A DNA stretch of 64,000 nt from Nocardioides sp. J54 (GTDB lineage: Bacteria > Actinomycetota > Actinomycetes > Propionibacteriales > Nocardioidaceae). The DNA is taken from the NCBI RefSeq assembly GCF_000519005.1, contig NZ_JAER01000012.1:1-64000 (forward strand), written 5' to 3'. Each line of letters starts with the position of its first letter. Position 1 is the stretch's first letter. Positions 44,899 to 53,438 of the stretch are shown here, in pieces. The position numbers and the translations under genes were made by a program. The notes below the pieces were generated by a model. It was given only the letters and a program-made list of their open reading frames with translations, made no database searches and was not told where the DNA came from.

Positions 44899-46745
44899 GC
44901 CACGGGGCTGTCGACGCCGGTCCGCGGTGCCGCCGGGTCACCGTCCGCGCGCCACTGCACCTGCAGCGGGACCGGGCCGTTCGGCAGCCACGGCTGCTCG
45001 CGGACGCAGTCGCGGACGTCCCACGTGCCCCGCTCGACCACTCCCAGGGCGGCGTCGATCACCCGGTAGTGCTGGGGACGGCTCGTGCGCCAGGGCGTCG
45101 CCTGGGACTCGCAGTAGACGACCACCAGGTCACCCGGGGCGAGGTGGAGCCGGTCCTGGACCGCACGCACGAGGCGCTCGTCGTGGAGGTGGCCGTCGCC
45201 GAAGTTCCAGCCGAGGATGGTGTTGCAGACGAACTCACCCTCGCGGACCGTCCGGCTCTCGAGGTCGTCCAGCCGCTCGCAGAGCACCGAGAGCAGGCCC
45301 CGGCCCTGGCTGTGCATCGCCCGCCACGCGATGGCCTTCTGGATCGCCATCTCGGCGTCCTCGGCCGTGTACGGCATCGGCTTCATGCGCTGGAGCTGGT
45401 CGACCTGGCTCTCGGTGAGCGGGAGCTCGTTGAGCCGCTCCTCCACGCCGGGCTTCATGGCCCACACCGAGCACGCCCAGTTGCCGGCGTACTGGCGCAT
45501 CGACGGGAGGAAGGAGACGAGGTCCGGGCGCAGGTTGCCCAGCACGGGACCGAAGCACAGCAGCGCGATGATCGGGACGAGCCACAGCGGCTCGGAGAAC
45601 TCCCAGATGTTGTAGACCGACGCGGTGAAGCCGTCACCGATGCCGCACCACAGCACGATCGCGATATAGCCGAAGTACACGTTCCACTCGAGCGGGACCG
45701 CCAGCGGGAACGTGGAGGTGATGAAGAGGTGGAAGACCAGCATCGCGACCGCACCCACGGCAGCGACCGTCGGGCTGGTGGTGAGCAGGAGGACCACCGG
45801 GATGAGGATCTCGAGCGTGGTGCCTCCGACGTGCGCCATGAACCACGCGCCGCGGCTGGGGCGCAGGTCGTCCGGGGCGTTGCGGTAGTGCAGCTTCTTG
45901 ATCCAGCCGAGCTGGCCGGGGCTGTTCGACACCATGGGCGGGACGACGTTGACGAAGTGCTCGCCCACCTTGGAGATGCCGGCGCCGATCCACACCACGC
46001 AGATGATGATCTTGAAGACCACGACGAGGTCGACGAAGTCGGCCGGGTCGCTGGAGGACAGCACGACCGCGCCGAGCACGGCGGAGAAGAACATGATCGG
46101 GTAGTACTGCTCCGACCTGGCGGCCAGGAAGACCACCTTGTCGCGCAGGCCCATCAGGGGCATGACCACCAGGATGGGCAGGAAGGCGGCGGGCGGCACG
46201 AGCTCCTGCGGCCCCGTTCCCAGCGGGACCGCGTCGACCTCCACCGCGGGCAGCGCCAGCGGGACGACGAGGCTGGCCAGGACGGCCCCGTACAGCACCA
46301 CGTCCGCCACCGTCCGGACGTCGCCACCCGTGAGCGGGACCCGGCCCGCCCAGGGGGCCATCCGGACGGTGCCGGGCCGCAGCCAGTAGCGGATGTTGCC
46401 CACCATGGGGACGAAGTGCCCGCACAGCGGCCCGAACGTGCCGCCCAGGCCGACGACCTCGAGGAGCATCAGCCAGATCGCCAGCTTCTGGTAGACCACG
46501 ATGTTGTCGAACCAGGTGCCGGGGTCGGTCAGGTGGACGTACTCGGTGGTCAGCGACGTGATCGCCAGGCCGAGGGCGAAGTAGAGGCCCAGCATCTTCA
46601 GGATGTAGACGACGTGGAGGACCCGGGGGGTCCCGAAGCCGTCGAGGACCCAGTTGGTCGTCAGGACGCGGACCCGCTCCAGGAAGGGCAGCGCGAAGAA
46701 CTCGGCCGGCTCCATCGGCGGAGACGAGGGGTTGATGAAGCCCAT
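44895..46745 (-). CDS. DUF3556 multi-pass membrane protein
   Basis: A 616-residue membrane protein with about ten hydrophobic segments up to residue 440 and a soluble C-terminal part. The start MGFINPSSPPMEP and the motif LTTNWVLDGFGTPRVLH match the actinobacterial DUF3556 family known from mycobacteria; no activity is established. It lies between an acyl-CoA ligase (one-base gap) and a phytoene-dehydrogenase-like gene (4-nt overlap), which suggests a role in a lipid or hydrocarbon pathway. Confidence 0.85.
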   Translation of the reverse strand: MGFINPSSPPMEPAEFFALPFLERVRVLTTNWVLDGFGTPRVLHVVYILKMLGLYFALGLAITSLTTEYVHLTDPGTWFDNIVVYQKLAIWLMLLEVVGLGGTFGPLCGHFVPMVGNIRYWLRPGTVRMAPWAGRVPLTGGDVRTVADVVLYGAVLASLVVPLALPAVEVDAVPLGTGPQELVPPAAFLPILVVMPLMGLRDKVVFLAARSEQYYPIMFFSAVLGAVVLSSSDPADFVDLVVVFKIIICVVWIGAGISKVGEHFVNVVPPMVSNSPGQLGWIKKLHYRNAPDDLRPSRGAWFMAHVGGTTLEILIPVVLLLTTSPTVAAVGAVAMLVFHLFITSTFPLAVPLEWNVYFGYIAIVLWCGIGDGFTASVYNIWEFSEPLWLVPIIALLCFGPVLGNLRPDLVSFLPSMRQYAGNWACSVWAMKPGVEERLNELPLTESQVDQLQRMKPMPYTAEDAEMAIQKAIAWRAMHSQGRGLLSVLCERLDDLESRTVREGEFVCNTILGWNFGDGHLHDERLVRAVQDRLHLAPGDLVVVYCESQATPWRTSRPQHYRVIDAALGVVERGTWDVRDCVREQPWLPNGPVPLQVQWRADGDPAAPRTGVDSPVA

Positions 46746-46746
46746 G

Positions 46747-48213
46747 TCAGGCCTCCGCCATCTGTGCCCGCAGCCGGGGCTTGTCGATCTTGCCCACGGG
46801 GTTCTTGGGGATCTCTGCCAGCAGGTGGATGCGGGCCGGGACCTTGACCTTGGTGAGCTGCTCGGCGCAGTGGGCGCGGAGCTCGTCCTCGCCGACCTCC
46901 GTGCCGGGGCGGGCCGAGACGTAGGCGACCGGGATCTCGCCGTACGTCGCGTCGGGTGCGCCGACGACCGCCGCCTCCAGCACCACCGGGTGCGCGTGGA
47001 GGACGGCCTCGATCTCCTTGGGGTAGATGTTCTCGCCACCGCGGATGATCATGTCCTTGATCCGGTCGACGATGGTCAGGTAGCCGTCCTCGTCGAGCAC
47101 CCCGACGTCGCCGGTGTGCAGCCAGCCGTCGCCCAGCGCCTCGGCCGTGGCCGACGGGTTGTTCAGGTAGCCCTGCATCACCGTCGGCCCCTGGATGACG
47201 ACCTCTCCCCGCTCGCCCGCAGGCAGCAGGTTGCCGTCCGGGTCCATCACGGCGACCGTCTGCCCGGGCAGGGCGATGCCGACCGTGCCGGCCTTGCGAG
47301 GACCGTCGACGGGGTTGGCCGTGGAGGCGCACGTGCCCTCGGACAGGCCGTAGCCCTCGACCACCGGGAAGCCGAACCTGCTCTCGACCGCAGCCAGGAG
47401 GTCGGCCGGGGCGGGGGCCGCGCCGCAGATCCCTACCCGGACCGACGAGGTGTCGGCCTCGACCTCGGCCGGCAGGGAGACCAGGACCTGGTAGATCGTC
47501 GGGACGGCCGAGAAGTACGTCGGCCTCAGCCGGGCGACCTGCTCGAGGAAGCCCGTCGGGTGGAAGCGCTCGAGCAGGGAGACCTGCGCACCGTTGCGCA
47601 GGGGCGTCAGCACGCTCACGCAGATCGCGTTGACGTGGAAGAGCGGCAGGACCAGGAGGCAGTGGTCGTCCGGCGTCACCCGCAGCGCCTCGCCCATCGA
47701 CGCGGTCATCGCGTCGATGTTCGCGTGGCTCAGCATCACGCCCTTGGGCCGTCCCGTGGAACCGCTGGTGTAGATGAGCAGCGCCAGGTCGCTGGCCCGG
47801 GTGGCCGGCGCCGGCACGGCGCCGAGGGCGCCCTCGGGGCGCAGGCGGAGCTGGTCGGCCAGGAGGGCGGGTCGACCAGCGGTCGGTGCGCCGTCCTGCC
47901 CCACGACGACGACCGTCGCGTCCGCGTCGGCGATCTGGTACTCGGCCTCGTTGGCCGTGAAGGTGGGGTTGACGGGCGTCGCTGCCGCGCCCAGGCGCCA
48001 CGCGGCCACCATCGCCACGAGGAGCTCGACCCGGTTCGGCAGCATGATCGCCACGACCGAGCCCGTGCCGACACCCCGCTCGGCGAGCTGCTCGGCGGCT
48101 CCCTCGACACGCTCGGCGAACTCGGCGTAGGTCAGCTCGACCCGCTCGTCGCGCACGCAGGGACGGTCGGAGTACGCGGCCGGGCGCGTCCAGGGCAGGT
48201 AGTCCAGGGTCAT
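46747..48213 (-). CDS. Acyl-CoA ligase (AMP-forming)
   Basis: A 488-residue ANL-superfamily ligase. Phosphate loop YTSGSTGRPKG starts at residue 148, GYGLSEGTCAS near 283, and the C-terminal lysine motif NPVGKIDKPRL near 474. ATG at 48213 (MTLDYLPW) has GGAG at good spacing; longer frames have poor starts. First gene of the operon ligase-DUF3556-CrtI-like, divergent from a PucR-type regulator. Activates a medium/long-chain or aromatic acid. Confidence 0.9.
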   Translation of the reverse strand: MTLDYLPWTRPAAYSDRPCVRDERVELTYAEFAERVEGAAEQLAERGVGTGSVVAIMLPNRVELLVAMVAAWRLGAAATPVNPTFTANEAEYQIADADATVVVVGQDGAPTAGRPALLADQLRLRPEGALGAVPAPATRASDLALLIYTSGSTGRPKGVMLSHANIDAMTASMGEALRVTPDDHCLLVLPLFHVNAICVSVLTPLRNGAQVSLLERFHPTGFLEQVARLRPTYFSAVPTIYQVLVSLPAEVEADTSSVRVGICGAAPAPADLLAAVESRFGFPVVEGYGLSEGTCASTANPVDGPRKAGTVGIALPGQTVAVMDPDGNLLPAGERGEVVIQGPTVMQGYLNNPSATAEALGDGWLHTGDVGVLDEDGYLTIVDRIKDMIIRGGENIYPKEIEAVLHAHPVVLEAAVVGAPDATYGEIPVAYVSARPGTEVGEDELRAHCAEQLTKVKVPARIHLLAEIPKNPVGKIDKPRLRAQMAEA

Positions 48214-48316
48214 GGTCAGCTCCGTGGTCAGGGATCGGGCGAAGGCTGACGCTAGGGACTGACCGACCGCGCCGACTTGTGCTGGCGGTACGAAACGCAG
48301 GCCACATTTCGGATGC

Positions 48317-48340
48317 GTGGCACCGGGAAGCCCGTGGCAC
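48317..48340. promoter_or_regulatory. Direct repeat GTGGCAC in PucR/ligase divergent promoter
   Basis: Two GTGGCAC copies start 17 bp apart (48317 and 48334) in the shared upstream region of the PucR-type regulator and the acyl-CoA ligase. Candidate regulator site; short and unproven. Confidence 0.3.
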
Positions 48341-48407
48341 AATCCGGGGTCGCTGGCCCGGTAGTCCACATCAGGTCGCACACCAGATCGCGAGGAGCGA
48401 GGTAGCC

Positions 48408-49697
48408 ATGGCTCTGCGTCCGTCCCCCGACGGGGCGATCGACCCCCGGGTCGACCGACGGGTCCAGCAGGTGGGCGCCCTGCTGGCCGGCCACCTGCCC
48501 GACATCGCCAGCGCCATCTACGCCGAGCTGACCAACCGGGTCACCCACCTGAAGGGCGACCCCGTCATCGAGGAGCTGCTGCTGGCCAGCACGCTCGGCA
48601 ACCTCGAGAACGTCGCCCACCTCATCCAGGGCCACACCCAGCCGGAGGACATCCAGCCGCCCGCCCCTGCGGTGGAGTACGCCCGGCGCCTGGCCCAGCG
48701 CGAGGTCCCCCTCGGCGCCTTGCTGCGCGCCTACCGGCTCGGGCAGCGGCAGTTCATCGACTGGGCCAACGACCAGCTGACGAGGCTCGAGGACGACGCC
48801 GACCTTGCCTACGCAGCGTCCCGGGAGCTGACGACCTTCGGCTTCGAGTACATCGACCGGGTCTCCGAGGCCCTGGTCGAGGTCTACCAGGTCGAGCGCG
48901 ACCTGTGGCTGGCCAACCGGAACACGGTCCGGCTGGAGGTCGTGGAGAAGCTGGTCGCAGGACAGCCCGTCGACGTCGGCGCTGCGGAGGCCGCGCTCGG
49001 GCACCGACTGCGCCAGCACCACCTCGGAGTCGTCGTGTGGCGCGCACAGCCGGACACCCGTATGGCTGGCGACCTCGACCAGGTCGTGGACGCCATCGCC
49101 CGGAGCACCTCCGGGACGGGCAGACCGCTCGTCATCCCGCAGGACACCGGGACAGCGTGGGCCTGGATCCCCCTGGGCCGCCAGACGTCCACGCCGTCAC
49201 CCTCCGCCGTGGCTGCCGCCGTGGAGGCGTGCGGCCCCGGCGTCCGGGCGGCCCTCGGCGTCACCGCAGCAGGGGAAGGTGGCTTCCGCACCTCGATCCT
49301 GGATGCCCGGAGGGCACACGAGGTCGCGATGGTCGCCGGCGGCCACGCCCGGGCCGTGACGTCGTACGACGACCCCGAGGTGCGCACGGCCTGGCTCCTC
49401 ACCCAGGACCTGGAGAGCACGCGCCGCCTGGTGGCGTCGTCACTCCGGGGCCTCGCCGAGGACTCGGAGGGCGCCGAGCGGCTCCGGGCGACCCTGCACG
49501 CCTTCCTGCGAGCCGCAGAGAGCTACGTGGTCACCGCCGAGCGGCTCCACCTGCACAAGAACACTGTTCGTTACCGCGTCGCCAAGGCGCTCGAGAGCCG
49601 CGGGGTCCCCCTGACCGAGGACAGGCTGGAGCTCGAGCTCGCCCTGGTCGCCGCCCACCACCTCGGCCCGAGGGTCCTCCAGGCACCGGGCGACTGA
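48408..49697 (+). CDS. PucR/CdaR-type helix-turn-helix regulator
   Basis: A 429-residue regulator with the same layout as the one at 38499: helical RsbRD-like sensor, CdaR middle domain, and C-terminal PucR helix-turn-helix with AERLHLHKNTVRYRVAKALE near residues 380-399. ATG at 48408 has GAGGAGCGAGG upstream. Divergent from the acyl-CoA ligase operon. The 194-nt gap holds a direct repeat GTGGCAC (48317-48323 and 48334-48340) that may be its binding site. Confidence 0.88.
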   Translation: MALRPSPDGAIDPRVDRRVQQVGALLAGHLPDIASAIYAELTNRVTHLKGDPVIEELLLASTLGNLENVAHLIQGHTQPEDIQPPAPAVEYARRLAQREVPLGALLRAYRLGQRQFIDWANDQLTRLEDDADLAYAASRELTTFGFEYIDRVSEALVEVYQVERDLWLANRNTVRLEVVEKLVAGQPVDVGAAEAALGHRLRQHHLGVVVWRAQPDTRMAGDLDQVVDAIARSTSGTGRPLVIPQDTGTAWAWIPLGRQTSTPSPSAVAAAVEACGPGVRAALGVTAAGEGGFRTSILDARRAHEVAMVAGGHARAVTSYDDPEVRTAWLLTQDLESTRRLVASSLRGLAEDSEGAERLRATLHAFLRAAESYVVTAERLHLHKNTVRYRVAKALESRGVPLTEDRLELELALVAAHHLGPRVLQAPGD

Positions 49698-49741
49698 CGG
49701 CACGGCTCGATCGTCACATCGCCGCGAACCAAGGGGAGACT

Positions 49742-49796
49742 AACCCCCCGGGGGGTTGTGCTACTGTTGCCGAAGGATGATCCCCCCGGGGGGATC
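49742..49796 (+). promoter_or_regulatory. Paired C6/G6 palindromes, candidate CstR-type operators
   Basis: AACCCCCCGGGGGGTT (49742-49757) and GATCCCCCCGGGGGGATC (49779-49796) are perfect palindromes with centres 38 bp apart, ending 36 nt before the rhodanese start. They reproduce the boxes at 788-839, including the GGTTNTGCTA sequence after the first box. No CsoR-type gene lies nearby here, so the regulator at 98-358 is the natural candidate. Confidence 0.8.
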
Positions 49797-49832
49797 ACGG
49801 CCTTTGCTGGAGCCACGAAGGAGAATCCACCC

Positions 49833-50138
49833 ATGCGCGAGATCGACATCGACCAGCTCGCAGACGCGATCGACGGCGGTGCCGTGGTCGTGGACGTGCG
49901 CGAGACCAGCGAGTACGCCGATGGGCACGTGCCCGGCGCGCGCAACATCCCGATGGGCCAGCTGCCCGGGCGCCTCGACGAGCTCGACCGCTCCGCCGTC
50001 GTGCACGTAGTCTGCGCGAGCGGCAACCGCAGCTCCGCGATGACCGACGTGCTCGTGGCGCAGGGCTTCGACGCCGTCAACGTGGCCGGCGGGACCCGCG
50101 CCTGGATCAGCTCCGGACGCCCGGTCGAGCAGGGCTGA
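49833..50138 (+). CDS. Single-domain rhodanese sulfurtransferase
   Basis: A 101-residue rhodanese. The active-site Cys lies in the loop CASGNRS near residue 62, and the start IDIDQLADAIDGGAVVVDVRE is typical. It transfers sulfane sulfur between thiols. ATG at 49833 has GAAGGAGAA upstream. First gene of an operon with the metallo-beta-lactamase/rhodanese protein (3-nt gap) and a TauE exporter, the same set of functions as the S. aureus cst operon. Confidence 0.9.
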   Translation: MREIDIDQLADAIDGGAVVVDVRETSEYADGHVPGARNIPMGQLPGRLDELDRSAVVHVVCASGNRSSAMTDVLVAQGFDAVNVAGGTRAWISSGRPVEQG

Positions 50139-50141
50139 GCG

Positions 50142-51548
50142 ATGACCACGCCGTCCTCCCCCGCCGACCTGACGATCGTCCCGATCGAGACGCCGACGCT
50201 CGGCGACCGCAGCTACCTGGTCCACGACGGCGACGTCGCCTTCGTCGTCGACCCGCAGCGCGACATCGACCGTGTCACGGACCTGCTGGCCGAGCACGGC
50301 GTGCGGCTGACGCACGTCCTCGAGACCCACATCCACAACGACTACGTCACCGGCGGCTTCGCGCTGGCCCGGGCGACCGGTGCGGCGTACCTGGTGAACG
50401 CGGCCGACGACGTGTCCTTCGAGCGGACCCCGATCAGCGACGGCGACGTCGTCGAGGTCGGCGACCGCATGCGCCTGACCGCCCTCGCGACGCCGGGCCA
50501 CACGTTCACCCACCTCTCCTACGCGCTGCGCGACCTCGGTCCGGAGGCCGACTCCCCCAGGCGCGACGTCGGCGTCTTCTCCGGCGGCTCGCTGCTCTTC
50601 GGTGCGACGGGACGTCCCGACCTCCTCGGGCCGGAGCACACCGACGAGCTGGTCCGCCACCAGCACGCCTCGGCCCACCGCCTGGCCGAGCTGCTCCCGG
50701 ACGACGCCGGCGTCTTCCCGACGCACGGCTTCGGCTCCTTCTGCAGCGCGACCCAGTCCGACGCCACGTCGTCGACCATCGGCCGCGAGAAGCAGGCCAA
50801 CCCGGTCCTGACCCAGGACGAGGAGACCTACGTCCGCGAGCTGCTCGCCGGGCTCGGCGCCTGGCCGGCGTACTACGCCCACATGGCGCCCGCCAACGCC
50901 GCCGGCCCCGCGGCGCCCGACCTCAGCCCGCCCGCACTGGCCGACGCCACCGACCTGCGGCGTCGCATCGAGGCCGGCGAGTGGGTCGTCGACCTGCGCA
51001 ACCGCACCGTGTTCGCCGCCGGCCACGCCGCCGGCACGCTCAACTTCGGCCTGGACGGCTCGTTCGCGACCTACCTCGGCTGGCTGGTGCCGTGGGGCAC
51101 GCCGATCACGCTGCTGGGCGAGACCGCCGAGGACGTCGCCGAGGCGCAGCGCGAGCTCGTCCGGATCGGCATCGACCGACCCGCGGCCCACGCCACCGGC
51201 GGCCCCGAGGACTGGAGCACCCGGGCACCGGTCAGCTTCCCGACCGCGACCTTCGCCGACCTGGCCCAGGTTCGCCACCACCGCGACGTCGTGGTCCTCG
51301 ATGTCCGCCGCGCCGACGAGCACGCCGCGGGCGCCATCGACGGCGCCGAGAACGTCCCCCTGCACGAGCTGTGGAACCGCATCGACGAGGTCCCGGCCGG
51401 CGAGGTCTGGGTGCACTGCGCGAGCGGCTACCGCGCCTCGATCGCTGCGTCCGTGCTGCACGCGCGGGGGCGGACGACGGTGGCGGTCGACGACAGCTTC
51501 GCCGACGCCGCCGCGGCGGGCCTGGACCTGGTGGGACCCGAGTCCTGA
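50142..51548 (+). CDS. Metallo-beta-lactamase fold persulfide-dioxygenase-like protein with two rhodanese domains
   Basis: A 468-residue CstB-like protein. The N-terminal MBL domain (1-240) has His63 and His65 in THIHNDYVTGG, His120 in TPGH and His195 in PTHGFGSFC. In ETHE1-type persulfide dioxygenases an Asp in an FTGDALL-like motif completes the iron site; here the matching place is FSGGSLL with Gly149. A middle rhodanese-like domain (about 265-345) lacks a catalytic Cys; the C-terminal rhodanese has Cys426 in CASGYRAS. The expected role is persulfide oxidation to sulfite or thiosulfate, with sulfite leaving by TauE, but the ligand change makes dioxygenase activity uncertain. Confidence 0.85.
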   Translation: MTTPSSPADLTIVPIETPTLGDRSYLVHDGDVAFVVDPQRDIDRVTDLLAEHGVRLTHVLETHIHNDYVTGGFALARATGAAYLVNAADDVSFERTPISDGDVVEVGDRMRLTALATPGHTFTHLSYALRDLGPEADSPRRDVGVFSGGSLLFGATGRPDLLGPEHTDELVRHQHASAHRLAELLPDDAGVFPTHGFGSFCSATQSDATSSTIGREKQANPVLTQDEETYVRELLAGLGAWPAYYAHMAPANAAGPAAPDLSPPALADATDLRRRIEAGEWVVDLRNRTVFAAGHAAGTLNFGLDGSFATYLGWLVPWGTPITLLGETAEDVAEAQRELVRIGIDRPAAHATGGPEDWSTRAPVSFPTATFADLAQVRHHRDVVVLDVRRADEHAAGAIDGAENVPLHELWNRIDEVPAGEVWVHCASGYRASIAASVLHARGRTTVAVDDSFADAAAAGLDLVGPES

Positions 51549-51549
51549 C

Positions 51550-52368
51550 ATGACCCTCGTCCTCGCCGTCGTCGCGGGAGCGCTCATCGGGCTCAGCCTG
51601 GGCTCCCTCGGCGGCGGCGGATCGATCCTCGCGGTGCCGGTCCTCGTCTTCCTCCTCGACCAGGGCCCCACCCAGGCGACGACCGGGTCCCTGGTCGTCG
51701 TGGGCGTCACGGCGCTGACCGGTGCCGTGGCCGCGGCTCGAGCGGGCCACGCGATGGTGGGACGCGGGGTCGTCTTCGGCCTCGTGGCCGTCGGCGGCGC
51801 CGTGCTCGGAGCACGCGCGTCGTCCCTCGTCGACGGGGACGTGCTGCTCGCCACCTTCGCGGCCCTGATGCTGCTGGTGGGCATCCTCATGGCCCTGCGG
51901 CAGCTGCGTCACCGCACCGGCCCCCAGCACGCGGCACGACCGACCCTCGACGACCCGATCATCACCTTCAGCCCGACCTTCGCGTGCGCCTGCCCGCGGG
52001 CCCTCAAGGTGCTCGTGACCGCGACGCTGGTCGGCCTGCTCACCGGGTTCCTCGGCGTGGGAGGCGGGTTCCTCGTCGTACCCGCCCTGGTGCTGGGCCT
52101 CGCCCTCCCGCTCCCCCACGCCGCCGGCACCTCGCTCGTGGTCATCACGATCACCAGCACCACCGCCCTCGCGGCCCGCGCGGGAGCCGGCACGAGCCCC
52201 GACTGGGGCCCCGTCCTCGTCCTCACTGCGTCCTCGGCCCTGGCCGCGGTCGCCGGCGCCCGCGTCGCGGCCCGGGTCGACGCTCGCGTGCTGTCCGGCG
52301 CCTTCACCGTGCTGGTGCTCGCCGTCGCCGCCTACACCGCCACCCGGGCGGTGCCCGCCCTCCTCTGA
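51550..52368 (+). CDS. TauE/SafE-family sulfite/anion exporter
   Basis: A 272-residue membrane protein with two repeated blocks of helices. The paired Gly-rich motifs GLSLGSLGGGGSILAVP (repeat 1) and GFLGVGGGFLVVPAL (repeat 2) are the TauE signatures. ATG at 51550 follows the preceding stop by one base. In this operon it would export sulfite or a related sulfur anion produced by the upstream enzymes (inference). Confidence 0.88.
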   Translation: MTLVLAVVAGALIGLSLGSLGGGGSILAVPVLVFLLDQGPTQATTGSLVVVGVTALTGAVAAARAGHAMVGRGVVFGLVAVGGAVLGARASSLVDGDVLLATFAALMLLVGILMALRQLRHRTGPQHAARPTLDDPIITFSPTFACACPRALKVLVTATLVGLLTGFLGVGGGFLVVPALVLGLALPLPHAAGTSLVVITITSTTALAARAGAGTSPDWGPVLVLTASSALAAVAGARVAARVDARVLSGAFTVLVLAVAAYTATRAVPALL

Positions 52369-52508
52369 CAGCGCGCCGTCAGGTGGTGGGCGAGTGGGAG
52401 CGCGCGGATGTGCTGGTCCACCCGGTCGGCGGCGAGCGCGCCGTCGCCGCCCTCGATGGCCGCGAAGATGCCACGGTGCTCGGTGAGCACGACCTGCGTC
52501 CGATCTGT
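52332..52508 (-). pseudogene. Remnant of a GntR/FCD regulator C-terminus
   Basis: On the minus strand, a frame reads TDRTQVVLTEHRGIFAAIEG, then GDGALAADRVDQHIRALPL, closely like the last helices of an FCD domain (EHRxIxxAIExxD..AA). No start codon, DNA-binding domain or upstream part remains, and the end overlaps the TauE gene. It lies just before lutA, where an LldR/LutR-type GntR regulator is often encoded, so it may be the decayed lactate regulator. Confidence 0.6.
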
Positions 52509-52607
52509 CGGCCTTGACGCTGGGCCGAGGGCCACCCCACTGTCGATCGTGTGGCCCGACCACAGGATGGCCAGCCAACGAATCGCCGACGACCCTCGGG
52601 AGGTCCC

Positions 52608-53438
52608 GTGACTTCGCTCCCCGGCAGCGGCCTGCGCGTCGCGCTGTTCGCCACCTGCTTCAACGACACGATGTGGCCCGAGACGCCCAGGGCGGTGGTG
52701 ACGGTCCTCGAGCGGCTCGGTGTGAGCGTCGACTTCCCGCTCGAGCAGACCTGCTGCGGGCAGATGTTCACCAACACGGGCTACGCCCGCGAGGCGCTGC
52801 CGCTGGTCGAGCGCTTCGCCGACGTCTTCGAGGAGTACGACGCCGTGGTGGCTCCCTCGGGCTCCTGCGTCGGCAGCGTGCGGCACCAGCACGCCGGGGT
52901 CGCGCGGGGCTGCGGCCGGCCGGCGCTGGCCGACCGTGCGACGGCGGCGGCCGGGAAGGTCTACGAGCTCAGCGAGCTGCTGATCGACGTCCTGGGGGTG
53001 ACCGACGTGGGCGCGACCTTCCCGCACCGGGTGACCTACCACCCGACCTGCCACTCGCTGCGGATGCTGCGCGTGGCCGACAAGCCGCTGCGGTTGCTGC
53101 GCGAGGTGCGCGGCATCGAGCTGGTCGACCTGCCCGAGGCCGAGGAGTGCTGCGGCTTCGGCGGCACCTTCGCGATGAAGAACTCCGACACCTCGGTGGC
53201 GATGGGGGCCGACAAGGCCCAGCACGTCCGCGAGACCCGCGCCGAGGTCCTGGTCGCCGGTGACAACAGCTGCCTCGCCCACATCGGCGGCCTCCTCACC
53301 CGCCAGCGCTCCGGCACCCGTGTCATGCACCTGGCCGAGGTGCTGGCGTCCACCGAGCGCGACTTCGCCGCCGCGAACGAGCTCGGCGGTCCGCCGTACG
53401 CGGCCGGTGCGCGCGACGGCAGGGAGGCGACGGCATGA
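52608..53438 (+). CDS. lutA: LutA/LldE-type Fe-S oxidoreductase subunit
   Basis: A 276-residue protein with two CCG domains that bind iron-sulfur clusters: Cys49-Cys50 in QTCCGQMF and Cys181-Cys182 in ECCGFGGTF, plus CHS near 148. This is the LutA component of the LutABC L-lactate oxidation complex. GTG at 52608 has GGGAGGT upstream. Stop overlaps lutB (ATGA). Confidence 0.93.
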   Translation: MTSLPGSGLRVALFATCFNDTMWPETPRAVVTVLERLGVSVDFPLEQTCCGQMFTNTGYAREALPLVERFADVFEEYDAVVAPSGSCVGSVRHQHAGVARGCGRPALADRATAAAGKVYELSELLIDVLGVTDVGATFPHRVTYHPTCHSLRMLRVADKPLRLLREVRGIELVDLPEAEECCGFGGTFAMKNSDTSVAMGADKAQHVRETRAEVLVAGDNSCLAHIGGLLTRQRSGTRVMHLAEVLASTERDFAAANELGGPPYAAGARDGREATA

